DNA of 64,000 nt from Cryomorpha sp963748925 (GTDB taxonomy: Bacteria; Bacteroidota; Bacteroidia; Flavobacteriales_D; Cryomorphaceae), in NCBI GenBank assembly GCA_963748925.1, contig CAVVKG010000008.1, positions 62,001-126,000 of the forward strand, given 5' to 3'. This document shows, piece by piece, positions 33,051 through 42,856 of this stretch. Below the pieces are notes generated by a model. It had not been told where the DNA came from, did no database searches, and saw nothing but the letters and a program-made list of their open reading frames with translations. Positions within the stretch are counted from its first letter, which is position 1, and every line of letters begins with the position of its first letter. Made by a program: the position numbers and the translations under genes.

Positions 33051-35417
33051 ATGGCAGAAAGGAAAAGCAACATTGTAGATGTTGATGATCTATTGATCGT
33101 TTGGAAATTTATTTCGAAGAACTGGTTAATCATTCTTCTTTTTCCAATTATTGCAGGCGTAGCAGCGTACCTTTTTGTACACCGCATGCCAGATGAATAT
33201 GGCGCAAAAACCGAGATTCTTCTCGGTAGTGGATCCGGGTATGAATACCAATCGCAGATTTACCGAAACCTTACCGGTTATAGCGGTGGGGTTAGCCAAA
33301 TCACGAATCAGATAAGAGTTCTGCAATCGCATGATTTGATTTCAAAGACTCTTGATAAGCTCGATTTTCAGATTTCGTACTACATAGTAGGGCGGGTAAA
33401 AACCACCGAAATTCCGCGGGTTGACGCTTTTGATGTAAACGTGAAATTGATCGAATCATCAGGCGAGGAACTTTATGGGGTGCCATTTGATGTTCAGATT
33501 ATCGACCACGATACTTTTGTTCTAACCTTTGAAGATGGCGATCAGTCAGTTCAAAGAACCCATTCCTTTAATACCGAAATTATTGAGAATGAATATCTGC
33601 TGAGGTTGGATAGAAACCAGTTACTGAGTAAAGAAACTTTTGAGCGACTCAAAGAAAACAATTACCGGTTTGTGGTTAACACCAGAAAATACCTCATAGG
33701 CGAGTATAAGTCGGCACTGGAAGTAGAAAATGAGGATAAAACAAGTATTCTGGCTATTTCTGTAAAAGATCATCTGGCTTCTAAAGCAAAGATGTTTCTA
33801 GATACACTTTCGGCTACGTACATTGATTACACCATTCAGGCACAGATACACCTGAATGAAAATACGCTGAATTACATCGACCGGCAGCTTACCGGAATAA
33901 TTCATATTCTCGATTCAATAGAAACCGACTTGGAACAATATAAGAAAGAGAAAGATATTCTCGATCTCTCCAGAGAGCAGTCTGAGTTTTTTGAAAAGCT
34001 TCTCGACTTTGAAGCCGAGAGAAGACAACAAAATCTGAAGCTTGAAACGCTTTCTAGTCTTGAGGATTATCTCGTTACAAAAACGGAAGAAAGATTGCTC
34101 CCGCCCGCCCTATATATTACGGATGATAATTTTTTAAAATCTTCACTCACAGAGTTGTACAACCTTGAAGTGCAGCGATCTCAAGCTGCTTACGATGTTA
34201 AAGAGGCGAGTCCCAGCTCAAACCGGATAGAGAAAACAATAGATCAGTTGCGCTCGAATATAATGGTTTATATCTCTAATTTGCGGAGTGCCATCAACGA
34301 TAGAATCAAAGATGTAAGTAAGGAGATATCTTATTATGAAACCATTCTGCGCAAGCTACCACAATCTCAGCGCGAGATATTAAACATTGAGAGAAATCTG
34401 AATGTAAATGAAAAAATGTATGTGTATTTGCTTGAGAAAAAGGCAAATACCATTATTGCCCGTGCAGCCATAGTTCCTGAAGTTGGCATTATAGAAGTGG
34501 CGCGAAGCATAGGTGTGGTAGGTCCTCAGAAAATGAAGATCGTTTATTACTTTCTGGCTGTAGGTTTGCTTCTGGCGCTGATTGTCGCATTTATTCGCTC
34601 CTTGTTTTTCGATCGTATTCAGAACACTCGGGAGCTTAAGCAAATTACAAATCTTCCTATTTTGGGTGGTGTACCCAGATCTAGTGAAGGGGGTGACGAG
34701 CGCCTTGTTGTGGCCAAGCATTCGCGTTCTAATATCGCCGAATCGTTCAGAAGTATCCGCACAAATCTTCAATATTTTAGTGATAAGCAGGGTAGTCAAA
34801 CCATATTGCTAACCTCGTTGCATCCCGGAGAAGGAAAAACCTTTTGTAGCATCAACACGGCTGCTATTATTGCAAGTGCCAATAAGAAAGTGCTTTTGCT
34901 CGATTTTGACATGCATAAGCCCAAAGTTCACCAGTCACTGAAGCTGAATAATGAGAGAGGTTTGTCTTCTTACATCGTTGGGAAAAACACCCTCCAAGAA
35001 GTTATTCAGGAATCAGACCTTGTTAATTTTTCTGTGATCACCGCCGGTCCGGTTCCGCCAAATGCGTCAGAGCTGGTGCTCAGTCCGAGGGTGGATGAGC
35101 TGCTCGAAAAACTTCGTGATCAGTACGACTATATTATTATTGATACCCCACCAATCATGTTGATTTCAGATTCAATGGTTTTGATGCGTGCTGTGGATAT
35201 TGGAATGTTTGTAATGAACACTGAAAAAGCAACTAAAAGCGGTGTGCGTCATCTGGAAGAAATTGTGGAATCGAATAAGCTCGCCCATACAGCCATTGTT
35301 CTCAATAATGTGAAGCTTAAAAAGTGGAGATATTACTACGGCCGGTACAGTTATAACTATGGTTACGGCTATGGATATGGTTATGGGAAGGGCTACGGCT
35401 CATCTAATAAAAATTAA
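33051..35417 (+). CDS. Polysaccharide co-polymerase / tyrosine autokinase (Wzz-BY-kinase)
   Basis: A 788-residue Wzc-type protein that controls chain length and assembly of exported polysaccharide. It has a Wzz domain between TM1 (WLIILLFPIIAGVAAYLFV, ~24-42) and TM2 (~500-525), with a long coiled coil. The cytoplasmic BY-kinase has Walker A HPGEGKTF (~590), Walker A' LLLDFDMHKP and Walker B YIIIDTPP. The tail is Tyr/Gly-rich (YYYGRYSYNYGYGYGYGYGK), the usual autophosphorylation cluster, and longer than most. First gene of the glycan locus; the exporter permease follows after 2 bp. Confidence 0.93.
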   Translation: MAERKSNIVDVDDLLIVWKFISKNWLIILLFPIIAGVAAYLFVHRMPDEYGAKTEILLGSGSGYEYQSQIYRNLTGYSGGVSQITNQIRVLQSHDLISKTLDKLDFQISYYIVGRVKTTEIPRVDAFDVNVKLIESSGEELYGVPFDVQIIDHDTFVLTFEDGDQSVQRTHSFNTEIIENEYLLRLDRNQLLSKETFERLKENNYRFVVNTRKYLIGEYKSALEVENEDKTSILAISVKDHLASKAKMFLDTLSATYIDYTIQAQIHLNENTLNYIDRQLTGIIHILDSIETDLEQYKKEKDILDLSREQSEFFEKLLDFEAERRQQNLKLETLSSLEDYLVTKTEERLLPPALYITDDNFLKSSLTELYNLEVQRSQAAYDVKEASPSSNRIEKTIDQLRSNIMVYISNLRSAINDRIKDVSKEISYYETILRKLPQSQREILNIERNLNVNEKMYVYLLEKKANTIIARAAIVPEVGIIEVARSIGVVGPQKMKIVYYFLAVGLLLALIVAFIRSLFFDRIQNTRELKQITNLPILGGVPRSSEGGDERLVVAKHSRSNIAESFRSIRTNLQYFSDKQGSQTILLTSLHPGEGKTFCSINTAAIIASANKKVLLLDFDMHKPKVHQSLKLNNERGLSSYIVGKNTLQEVIQESDLVNFSVITAGPVPPNASELVLSPRVDELLEKLRDQYDYIIIDTPPIMLISDSMVLMRAVDIGMFVMNTEKATKSGVRHLEEIVESNKLAHTAIVLNNVKLKKWRYYYGRYSYNYGYGYGYGYGKGYGSSNKN

Positions 35418-35419
35418 TA

Positions 35420-36283
35420 ATGAGCGCCCGGGATCTTTCAGATAAGAATGAATCATGGGATTTAATAATCGATGCCGGGAAATCATCGAGCCGCAATCAT
35501 TTTAAAGACTTTTTACAATACCGCGATTTGTTTGCTTTGCTGGTAAAGCGAGATCTCGTTACCATCTATAAGCAAACACTCCTTGGACCACTCTGGCTTC
35601 TTATTCAGCCTGTTTTAAAAGTTGCCATTTTCTATTTTGTTTTCGGAAAACTGGCAGGTATTTCTACCGATGGAGTTCCAACTGTGCTCTTTTACCTTAC
35701 GGGAATAACCTTTTGGGAGTTTTTTGCCGCCATTGTCAGAAAATCGTCCAATGTGTTTCAGGAAAATCAGCACATCTTTGGAAAGGTTTTTTTTCCGCGA
35801 ATGATCATGCCAATATCAATGGTGGCTTCGGCTGGAGTGAAGCTGGCTATTCAATTTTCGCTCTTCCTAATTGTGTGGATTTACTATTTGATCCAGGGCG
35901 CCGTAAGTCCTGCTTTGACATTGCTAGGTTTACCGATTTTATTAATTCTTATCGCTTGCTTGGGTCTCGGCGCTGGTCTCATCTTGTCTTCGCTTACGGT
36001 GAAGTACCGAGATTTGAGATTTGTAATAGATACCGGTTTACAAATACTCTTTTACCTCACGCCCATAATCTATCCGCTTAGTCTCGCCGAAGGTGGTTAC
36101 TTTCAGATTTTGCTTTTTAATCCGCTTGCGCCAATTATTGAGGCTGTGAAGTTTTCGTTCTTGGGGCAAGGCTTTTTTAGTGTCAGCTACTTGATTTACA
36201 GCCTCGTGTTCGCTGTTGTAATTCTATTTGTCGGTATTCGATTATTTGAAAGAGCAGAAGGAAATTTTATCGATACCATATAA
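35420..36283 (+). CDS. ABC transporter permease for polysaccharide export (Wzm-like)
   Basis: A 287-residue ABC-2 type permease with six helices and the family motif KQTLLGPLWLLIQPVLKV. Exports lipid-linked O-antigen or teichoic-acid-like polymer across the inner membrane. The ATP-binding partner starts immediately at its stop codon. Confidence 0.92.
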   Translation: MSARDLSDKNESWDLIIDAGKSSSRNHFKDFLQYRDLFALLVKRDLVTIYKQTLLGPLWLLIQPVLKVAIFYFVFGKLAGISTDGVPTVLFYLTGITFWEFFAAIVRKSSNVFQENQHIFGKVFFPRMIMPISMVASAGVKLAIQFSLFLIVWIYYLIQGAVSPALTLLGLPILLILIACLGLGAGLILSSLTVKYRDLRFVIDTGLQILFYLTPIIYPLSLAEGGYFQILLFNPLAPIIEAVKFSFLGQGFFSVSYLIYSLVFAVVILFVGIRLFERAEGNFIDTI

Positions 36284-37513
36284 ATGTCTACTGTTCTCCA
36301 TATCGATCAACTGAGTAAAATTTACCAAATTGGTGAATTTGGAACCGGGACTCGGATGCACAGGAAAGAGCTGTTGGCTAAAGGGAATGGTCATCTCAAA
36401 GCTTTAAACGATGTTTCATTTTCCGTTGAAAGTGGAGAGGTACTTGGCATTATTGGTGCAAACGGAGCAGGGAAATCTACCTTGCTTAAGCTGCTTTCGC
36501 AAATTACGCGGCCTAGCTCGGGAGTGATACGTGCCAAAGGTAAAATATCAAGCCTTTTAGAAGTTGGTACGGGTATGCACCCTGAACTAACAGGCCGAGA
36601 AAACATATTCTTGAATGGTGCTATTTTGGGAATGGACAAAGCCGAAATCAATTCCAAGTTTGATGCGATTGTCGCTTTTTCGGAGTGTGGAGATTTTATT
36701 GATACACCTATTAAGCGCTACTCCTCGGGAATGAAAGTTAGACTGGGCTTTTCGGTGGCAGCCTTTCTGGATCCTGAGATAATAATTATTGATGAGGTTT
36801 TGGCGGTAGGCGATGCCCGGTTTCAATCCAAGGCCATTCAGAAAATATTGGAAATATCAGCCGACCGGTCAAAAACAGTTTTGATAGTGAGCCACAACAT
36901 GGCTTCAATAAAGAGCTTGTGTAGCAGGTGTATCGTTCTAGAAAAAGGCGAATTGACTTACGATGGGAACGTTGATACTGCCATTTCTAAATATCTGGGT
37001 TACGATATTGAACAGACGAGCCGTAGCAGGGTTTGGACTGAAAATTCGGCTCCAGGAAATGACAACTACAAACTTCGGAAAGCACAGGTTATTGCCGAAG
37101 GGAAGGAAGGTAGTCAGCCTCTTACTATTAGTGATCGATTGACTTTAGAGATTGAATTGCATCAGATAGAAAGCGCAGCCCGTGTAGATATAACGTTTCA
37201 ATTGCTTAGCGAAGCCGGTGAATTTTTGGCAGCCTGGTCAACCATCGATATTGAAGATGCGAAAAGAAGTGATTCGGAAAATTCCAATTTTCTTCGTTTT
37301 TCTTGTGAGATTCCTGCTGCGATATTCAATCAAAGCACATACCGGCTTAACCTCCTCGTGTTGGAAAATCGCCAATCTGTTGTTTACAGATTTGATGATT
37401 TGCTTAAGCTCGCTTTCACAACTTCGTCACGCGATCCGGAGTCGTGGATGGGACAAGCAAAAAGTCATTTTTTACCGCATTTTAAATGGAATATTAATTC
37501 GTTACCACGCTGA
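36284..37513 (+). CDS. Polysaccharide ABC transporter ATP-binding protein (Wzt-like) with C-terminal domain
   Basis: A 409-residue ATPase. Walker A is GANGAGKST (58-66), the signature YSSGMKVRLG, Walker B IIIIDEVLAVGD, H-loop VSHN. The ~170-residue extension (240-409) resembles the Wzt C-terminal domain, which recognises the modified end of the O-antigen, so chain ends are likely to be capped. It starts directly after the permease stop (TAAATG). Confidence 0.92.
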   Translation: MSTVLHIDQLSKIYQIGEFGTGTRMHRKELLAKGNGHLKALNDVSFSVESGEVLGIIGANGAGKSTLLKLLSQITRPSSGVIRAKGKISSLLEVGTGMHPELTGRENIFLNGAILGMDKAEINSKFDAIVAFSECGDFIDTPIKRYSSGMKVRLGFSVAAFLDPEIIIIDEVLAVGDARFQSKAIQKILEISADRSKTVLIVSHNMASIKSLCSRCIVLEKGELTYDGNVDTAISKYLGYDIEQTSRSRVWTENSAPGNDNYKLRKAQVIAEGKEGSQPLTISDRLTLEIELHQIESAARVDITFQLLSEAGEFLAAWSTIDIEDAKRSDSENSNFLRFSCEIPAAIFNQSTYRLNLLVLENRQSVVYRFDDLLKLAFTTSSRDPESWMGQAKSHFLPHFKWNINSLPR

Positions 37514-37528
37514 AAACTATAGACTGAG

Positions 37529-38086
37529 ATGGCATTTTTAAGTAGAAAACAGCTTGAAGAAATTGGGTTGAAGTCATTTGGACAGAATGTTCTCATCTCT
37601 GATAAAGCACAGATATATAATCCTTCCGCGATTCGTATTGGTAGCCACGTGCGTATTGATGATTTTGCCATTCTCTCAGCAGGAGAAGGCGGAATTAACA
37701 TTGGTAGTTACATCCATATTGGTAGTTTTTGTGGGTTGATGGGTGCCGAAGAGATTCGGATGGATGACTTTTCAGGTTTGTCTTCACGCGTTTTTATCTA
37801 TTCATCTACCGATGACTATAGCGGGGAAGCGCTTACAAATCCAATGGTTCCTCAGATTTATAGAAATGTTTTCTCAGCCAAGGTTCATCTTGCTAAACAC
37901 GTAATTGTGGGCACCTGTGCAACGATATTGCCCGGAGTAAGTGTGGGCATCGGGTCGGCTATTGGAGCATATTCTCTGGTCGACAAGAACATTCCTGAAA
38001 GTGTAATAGCCGTTGGGCAGCCCTGTAAGGTACTTAAGACGAGAAAAGTAGATTTATTAGATCTTGAGAAAAAACTTCGCGAATAA
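37529..38086 (+). CDS. Left-handed beta-helix acyltransferase
   Basis: A 185-residue hexapeptide-repeat acyltransferase (IGSHVRIDDFAILSAG; IGSYIHIGSFCGLMG; VIVGTCATILPGVSVGIGS). Probably O- or N-acetylates a sugar of the polysaccharide using acetyl-CoA. Last gene before the reversed island, ending 27 bp from the convergent GT2. Confidence 0.85.
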   Translation: MAFLSRKQLEEIGLKSFGQNVLISDKAQIYNPSAIRIGSHVRIDDFAILSAGEGGINIGSYIHIGSFCGLMGAEEIRMDDFSGLSSRVFIYSSTDDYSGEALTNPMVPQIYRNVFSAKVHLAKHVIVGTCATILPGVSVGIGSAIGAYSLVDKNIPESVIAVGQPCKVLKTRKVDLLDLEKKLRE

Positions 38087-38113
38087 AGTTAATCAAAGTG
38101 ATTCCTCGTATTT

Positions 38114-39043
38114 CTAAAAATCATTCTCCGACCAATTCAGGTTTTTCTTCTGCCTCTCAGTTTTTGCTTTGTAATAATTTCGCTTTAAGCTAAATAGCAC
38201 GCGCCTCCCCAGTGGCAGCATAGCGATATATTTGGCAAAAAGCCGTTTCTCACCACTTCGCTTAGTTCGGGCCAGCGTTTCTTCGAACCTTAGAATGGCA
38301 GTGGAGTAAAATGATCGGTAAGAAAGGGGCATTGCTCCAAAAAACTCCATGCGGGTAGCATACCGCAGTAGCTGTTTTTCTGGCCTTGTCATCGATGCAT
38401 AGATGCCGCCTTGGTGTACCCGATACATTGAAAGTGTTTCGGCAATATAAGCACCGCGGCCTACTGCCAGAGCCCAGCCCACAATAAAAACATCGGGATT
38501 GTGAACCCTAAAAAATGCCTTGGGAAGTTTTTCGGGAAAAATTGAGCGCCTCACCATCATGCTGTGGGTCGTGGGACCATGTCCATCCATAAAATCGTGC
38601 AATCCAAATGAATTTTTAGCAGGGGTGAGTACCTCTTTTTCAATGAGTTTACCATCTTCATCTACTTTTCCATAATTGGCATAAACCAGCGATGAAGAAG
38701 AATCTTTTTTCAGAATTTCTACCTGTTTTGCTAATTTTTTCGGGTCGCACCAAAAGTCATCTCCTTCGCAGAAAGCGATTAATTCGCCACTGCATTGGTT
38801 TAGAGCGCTTTCGAAATTGCGAGCGGCACCAAGATTTTTTTCGTTTTCTTGAAATTTAACCAGGCTCACTATGCTGCCTATTTTCTTCACCTTGTCCGGT
38901 GTCGTATCGGCAGAAGCATCATCACTCACAATTATCTCAAAAGCAAAATCGGTTTCTTGATCTAATACAGAGCTTAGGCATTTTTCAATAAATGCAGCCT
39001 GATTGTAGGTGAGAACGATTACAGAAACGAGCGGATTAGCCAT
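38114..39043 (-). CDS. Glycosyltransferase family 2
   Basis: A 309-residue GT-A enzyme: VSVIVLTYNQAAFIEKCLSS, IVSDDASADTTP (first Asp motif) and FCEGDDFW (the second acidic motif). It transfers a sugar onto the growing glycan. Overlaps the aminotransferase start by 8 bp; part of the reversed three-gene island. Confidence 0.87.
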   Translation of the reverse strand: MANPLVSVIVLTYNQAAFIEKCLSSVLDQETDFAFEIIVSDDASADTTPDKVKKIGSIVSLVKFQENEKNLGAARNFESALNQCSGELIAFCEGDDFWCDPKKLAKQVEILKKDSSSSLVYANYGKVDEDGKLIEKEVLTPAKNSFGLHDFMDGHGPTTHSMMVRRSIFPEKLPKAFFRVHNPDVFIVGWALAVGRGAYIAETLSMYRVHQGGIYASMTRPEKQLLRYATRMEFFGAMPLSYRSFYSTAILRFEETLARTKRSGEKRLFAKYIAMLPLGRRVLFSLKRNYYKAKTERQKKNLNWSENDF

Positions 39044-40112
39044 GGATTTTAAGAATTTCTGTCAAAATCTCATCCTGATCTTCCTGTCGCAGTGAATGAT
39101 AGAGCGGAAGGCAAATAATGCGCTCAGAGATATCCTCTGCAACCGGGCAGGCTGAGTAGCTTACATAATCTAATTTGTTGAGCGAGGGACTAAAGTATCT
39201 TCTCAATTCAATTTCCTTTTTAAAACAATGGGCAATAAGTTCTTCCGATTTTTCTTTGGAGCTGCAAATTATAGGGAAATACGATTCATTCGTTTCTCCC
39301 ACATTTTTAATGTCGATTAATTCAAACCCGGAATCAAAAAGCCTTTCGAAATAGTAGGCCGATTGTTTTTTCCTTCTTTCCAGCAAAGCATCGGCATCCT
39401 TTAAGATAGCCAGGCCCATGGCAGCATGAAATTCACTGTTTTTTCCATTTATGCCAATACCTTCGAAGTTGTTGGTGCCATTGTGGCCAAAGTTTCGCAA
39501 GAGATCAATTTTCCTCTTTTGGTCAGCCGTTTTTGAAACTACAAATCCGCCATTAGCGGTATGGTACAATTTGGTAGCGTGGGTGCTTAATACAGCCATA
39601 TCACCATAAGTCAAAAGCGATCTTTCCTTGTATTTACTTCCAAAGCAATGAGCACCATCGTATAAAACCGGAATATTAAATTCCTTTCCTATGGCGTCCA
39701 GCGCTTCAATTTCACAGGCATTTCCATAAATGTGAGTGGCGAGAATCGCTCTGGTCTGAGAATTTATCTTTTCGCGTATTTTGGCAGGGTCAATGGTAAG
39801 TCGGCCCGGTATAACATCCGCAAAAACGGGTGTAAATCCCTGCCAGGAAATAGCACTAGTGGTCGCAACATACGAAAAAGGGGTAGTAATAATTTCACCA
39901 CCCGAAGGCAGAGATTTAAGCATGAGCTGCAAGCCGGTTGTTCCGCTACTTACGAATGAGAGGTGCTCAATATCGAGATGTTGAGCTATTCTCAATTCCA
40001 GCTCTTGCACCAATGGCCCATGATTGGTTACCCAGTTTCGTTCCCAGATTCCGTCAATCAATTGGTTGTAAGCTTCCCTGTTTGGTAAATATGGTTTAGT
40101 AGCCGGAATCAT
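39036..40112 (-). CDS. DegT/DnrJ/EryC1/StrS-family sugar aminotransferase
   Basis: A 358-residue PLP aminotransferase. SSGTTGLQLMLKSL binds phosphate, YDGAHCFG holds the PLP Asp, and Lys181 in STHATKLYHTANGG is the Schiff-base lysine. It converts a keto-sugar nucleotide to an amino sugar; the same superfamily includes PorR, required for A-LPS in P. gingivalis. Its ATG overlaps the stop of the upstream sulfotransferase (ATGA). Confidence 0.9.
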   Translation of the reverse strand: MIPATKPYLPNREAYNQLIDGIWERNWVTNHGPLVQELELRIAQHLDIEHLSFVSSGTTGLQLMLKSLPSGGEIITTPFSYVATTSAISWQGFTPVFADVIPGRLTIDPAKIREKINSQTRAILATHIYGNACEIEALDAIGKEFNIPVLYDGAHCFGSKYKERSLLTYGDMAVLSTHATKLYHTANGGFVVSKTADQKRKIDLLRNFGHNGTNNFEGIGINGKNSEFHAAMGLAILKDADALLERRKKQSAYYFERLFDSGFELIDIKNVGETNESYFPIICSSKEKSEELIAHCFKKEIELRRYFSPSLNKLDYVSYSACPVAEDISERIICLPLYHSLRQEDQDEILTEILKIHG

Positions 40113-40744
40113 TTCTTTACTTCAGATGTCTTGTTTAGCCAGGGCATCGTTTCTAATGTCGATTCAATGCCTAAAAAGGTACTCAGTTCAGCCACGGTAT
40201 TGGGCTTGCTGAGGTCAATGATAATTAAATTCTTCTTGCCGCTAAAAATTCGCTTCACATTTTCAATATGCTTTTCGTATGATTTTATAAGCGACTCTTT
40301 GTTGTATGGCTCGTTTTCCGGCGATTCGTAAAGCGCCCTGTTGGCATCCCATGCAAAGCCTTTGTAGCGGTATTCTGCTTTCTGAAGATCGTGCTTTAGA
40401 AGGCGGATTTCCACTTTTTACCGAATTTTATTTTGTGAAATTCGGTGATGGAATTATACCAAATTTCGGCATTTTCTCTTACGGTTAAGATGTATTGAGC
40501 ATTTGGGTAAGTCTTCCGCTAAAATGGCTGCTGTTTTAGGAGCGCTAAATGGAAGGTCTTGAAAAAATTCAGCACTCTGGCAAAATGCTATAATTTTATC
40601 CCAATCGTCTTTTAGATAGCTCTTTATCAGTAGTTCGCCTTCCTGTTGATTGCCGCATTTAAACCCGTTTTCACGCATAAATGCTTCAAGGGAAGTTGTG
40701 CCGGTTTTGTTAAAGCCAATGCAAAAGATTTTTCTCTCTTCCAT
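40109..40744 (-). pseudogene. Sulfotransferase-family protein broken by two frameshifts
   Basis: Reads MEERKIFCIGFNKTGTTSLEAF (PAPS-binding GxxKTGTTS), then shifts frame near 40502-40507 (after AEDLP; correct continuation PNAQYILTVRENAEIWYNS). It shifts again near 40391-40414 before KHDLQKAEYRYKGFAWDANR. Assembled, it is an ordinary ~210-residue Sulfotransfer_4-like enzyme that would sulfate the glycan. Either decayed or a sequence error. Start ATG 40744, divergent from the next gene by 58 bp. Confidence 0.8.
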
Positions 40745-40802
40745 ATTATTTTCGTGACGAATCAATGCAGCTATCTTTGTTTCGTATTTTGGCTCAAATA
40801 TC

Positions 40803-41765
40803 TTGAAAGTTTCTGTAATCATACCTGCCTATAATGTAGCTTCGTTTATTTCGAAGGCTATCGAATCGGTTTTGCTGCAGCCGGAGGTGCAGGCGTGTTT
40901 GGTGATTGATGATGGAAGCACGGATGAGACGGTACAAGAGATTTTGAAAGTATCAAGAACGAGACGAGAGAGTTCAATTGTTTACCCACCCCGAGAAAAC
41001 GAATCTGGGTCCCGGCAGCTTCCCGAAATCTCGGATTGAGGAATGCCAAATCTGAGTTTATTGCATTTCTTGATGCGGATGATTATTGGATTGAGAACCG
41101 ATTTACAGAGACCAAGAAGATTTTTTCAAGCCATGAGTATGCCGGTGCTGTCTATGAGGCTATTGCCGATGAAGCATGGGCTGCCGAATCGGAAAATGGC
41201 AACGTTACTATGATGCAGCCTGAACACGGTCCAGAAAATGCGTTCCTGGATATGGAACCTTTCGGCAAAAACGGTAATTTCTCGCTTATCGGTCTCACAG
41301 TTAAGAGGGCAGCTGCAGAACGTGCGGATTTTTTCTCAGAACATTTACGGTTAACGCAGGATACGGAGTGGATGGCAAGGCTCTCGCTTACGGCAAATCT
41401 CTCATCCCGGATCTCCAAGTCATATCGTTGCCCGTCGCAGATTACACACCCACAATAGCTCAAAAAACACCGACTTATTGCATCAATCCCGAGTAGAAAT
41501 GTGCTTTACATTGTTGAATTGGATGGTCGAAGAGAATCTCGCTTTCGAATACAAAGAAAGTGTGGTGAATGTTTTACTCAAATACCACTATGAGCTAAAT
41601 TGCCTTGGTAGCGAAAAGTGGGTCACCCGAAAACGAAGTGATTTAATATTTTTAAAACGTCTAAAAAGGCTGGAGCCTCAGGCTATGCAGCTTCCGCGCG
41701 TTAAATATTTCCGCCGACTCGTATTGCTGCTGCCCAATAGGGTTCACTTCAACTTTTATAAATAG
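40803..41765 (+). pseudogene. Glycosyltransferase family 2 broken by about four frameshifts
   Basis: TTG start (KVSVIIPAYNVASFISKAI). Frame 1 ends near 40948; DERVQLFTHPEKTNLGPGS continues in a second frame; SRNLGLRNAKSEFIAFLDADDYW in a third. Near 41392 (GKSLIPD) and 41408 (VARRRLHTHNSSKNTD) it shifts twice more, then finishes as LLHQSRVEMCFTLLNWM. All segments fit one ~320-residue GT2. The catalytic DDGS and DADD motifs survive. Confidence 0.85.
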
Positions 41766-41767
41766 CT

Positions 41768-42856
41768 TTGCACCCTAGAAATCAAGACTATTATTTCGGT
41801 TTGAATCCAAAAATTAGCATTGTTACACCCAATTTCAACAAAGGCGAAGTGGTTCGCGAATGTGTGGAATCCTTGATCAATCAATCGTTTCAGAATTGGG
41901 AACTTCATTTCGTTGACGACGGTTCAACCGACGGTAGTTACGAAGCTGCAATTGAAGCGGCAAATGGTGATGAACGGATACTATTTTCTAGAAATACCAC
42001 CGGGATTAAAGGAGCAAATGCAGCGCGAAATCAAGGAATTGAAAACGTAAAATCAGAGTTTGTTATCTTCCTCGATAGTGATGATCTCATGACCCCGAAC
42101 TGCCTTGAACAGCGATTAAACGATTTTGCGACGTGGCCCGATTTAGATTTCATCACTTACCCGATGGGCTTGTTTCTCAATGAAGTTGGCGATTCAGATT
42201 TCATTTCAAATATTCCGACCGAGAAAAGCGACCTGCACCGGTTTTTAGATCGCGACATTGTTTGGCTTATTTCAGGTCCTACCTGGAAAAAATCCGCATT
42301 GGAAAACCTGGGATGCTTTGACTTGAATCTTCAAAGTCAGCAAGATTACGACCTTCACGTTCGGTCGCTTATTAAAGGGTTGAGATATAAATACATACAT
42401 CGCATTCCTGATATTTATTACCGAAGAGAAGTAGACAGTGTTCCCAGAAGAACTTCTCAGTCATTAGATCATTTCAGGCAGCGATTCAATATGATTTTGC
42501 ACCATGAAGAAATGCTTCGTGAAGAAGGGATACTGAATGAAAAGGAGCGACTGCTTTTGGCAAGATACATTTTAGATCTCGCACAAATGATGCGTTGGCA
42601 TATTGCCGATTTGGGTAGAAAAGCTCAAACTGAAGCTCTTGCCATGTGGGAGAAAGCTTATGAATTGAAGCTTGTAAGCAAGGATCGGTATGGGGTTGGT
42701 ATTACTTATATTCGTTTCAAACACAATATGACTTTTAACCGTTTGGGCTTTTTGCAGCGATACCTCGAGAAAAATTTCAGAAAGCATTTGGGCGACTTAA
42801 TTTTTCATCCAAGTACCACGTATTGTCAGGTTACCATGGCCGATTATGATGAATAA
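41768..42856 (+). CDS. Glycosyltransferase family 2
   Basis: A 362-residue GT-A enzyme (KISIVTPNFNKGEVVRECVES; VDDGSTDGS; FLDSDDLM). Starts at TTG 41768 or, better matching the family, TTG 41801 (MNPKISIVTP). Overlaps the next gene by 11 bp. Unlike its upstream neighbour it is intact. Confidence 0.87.
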   Translation: MHPRNQDYYFGLNPKISIVTPNFNKGEVVRECVESLINQSFQNWELHFVDDGSTDGSYEAAIEAANGDERILFSRNTTGIKGANAARNQGIENVKSEFVIFLDSDDLMTPNCLEQRLNDFATWPDLDFITYPMGLFLNEVGDSDFISNIPTEKSDLHRFLDRDIVWLISGPTWKKSALENLGCFDLNLQSQQDYDLHVRSLIKGLRYKYIHRIPDIYYRREVDSVPRRTSQSLDHFRQRFNMILHHEEMLREEGILNEKERLLLARYILDLAQMMRWHIADLGRKAQTEALAMWEKAYELKLVSKDRYGVGITYIRFKHNMTFNRLGFLQRYLEKNFRKHLGDLIFHPSTTYCQVTMADYDE

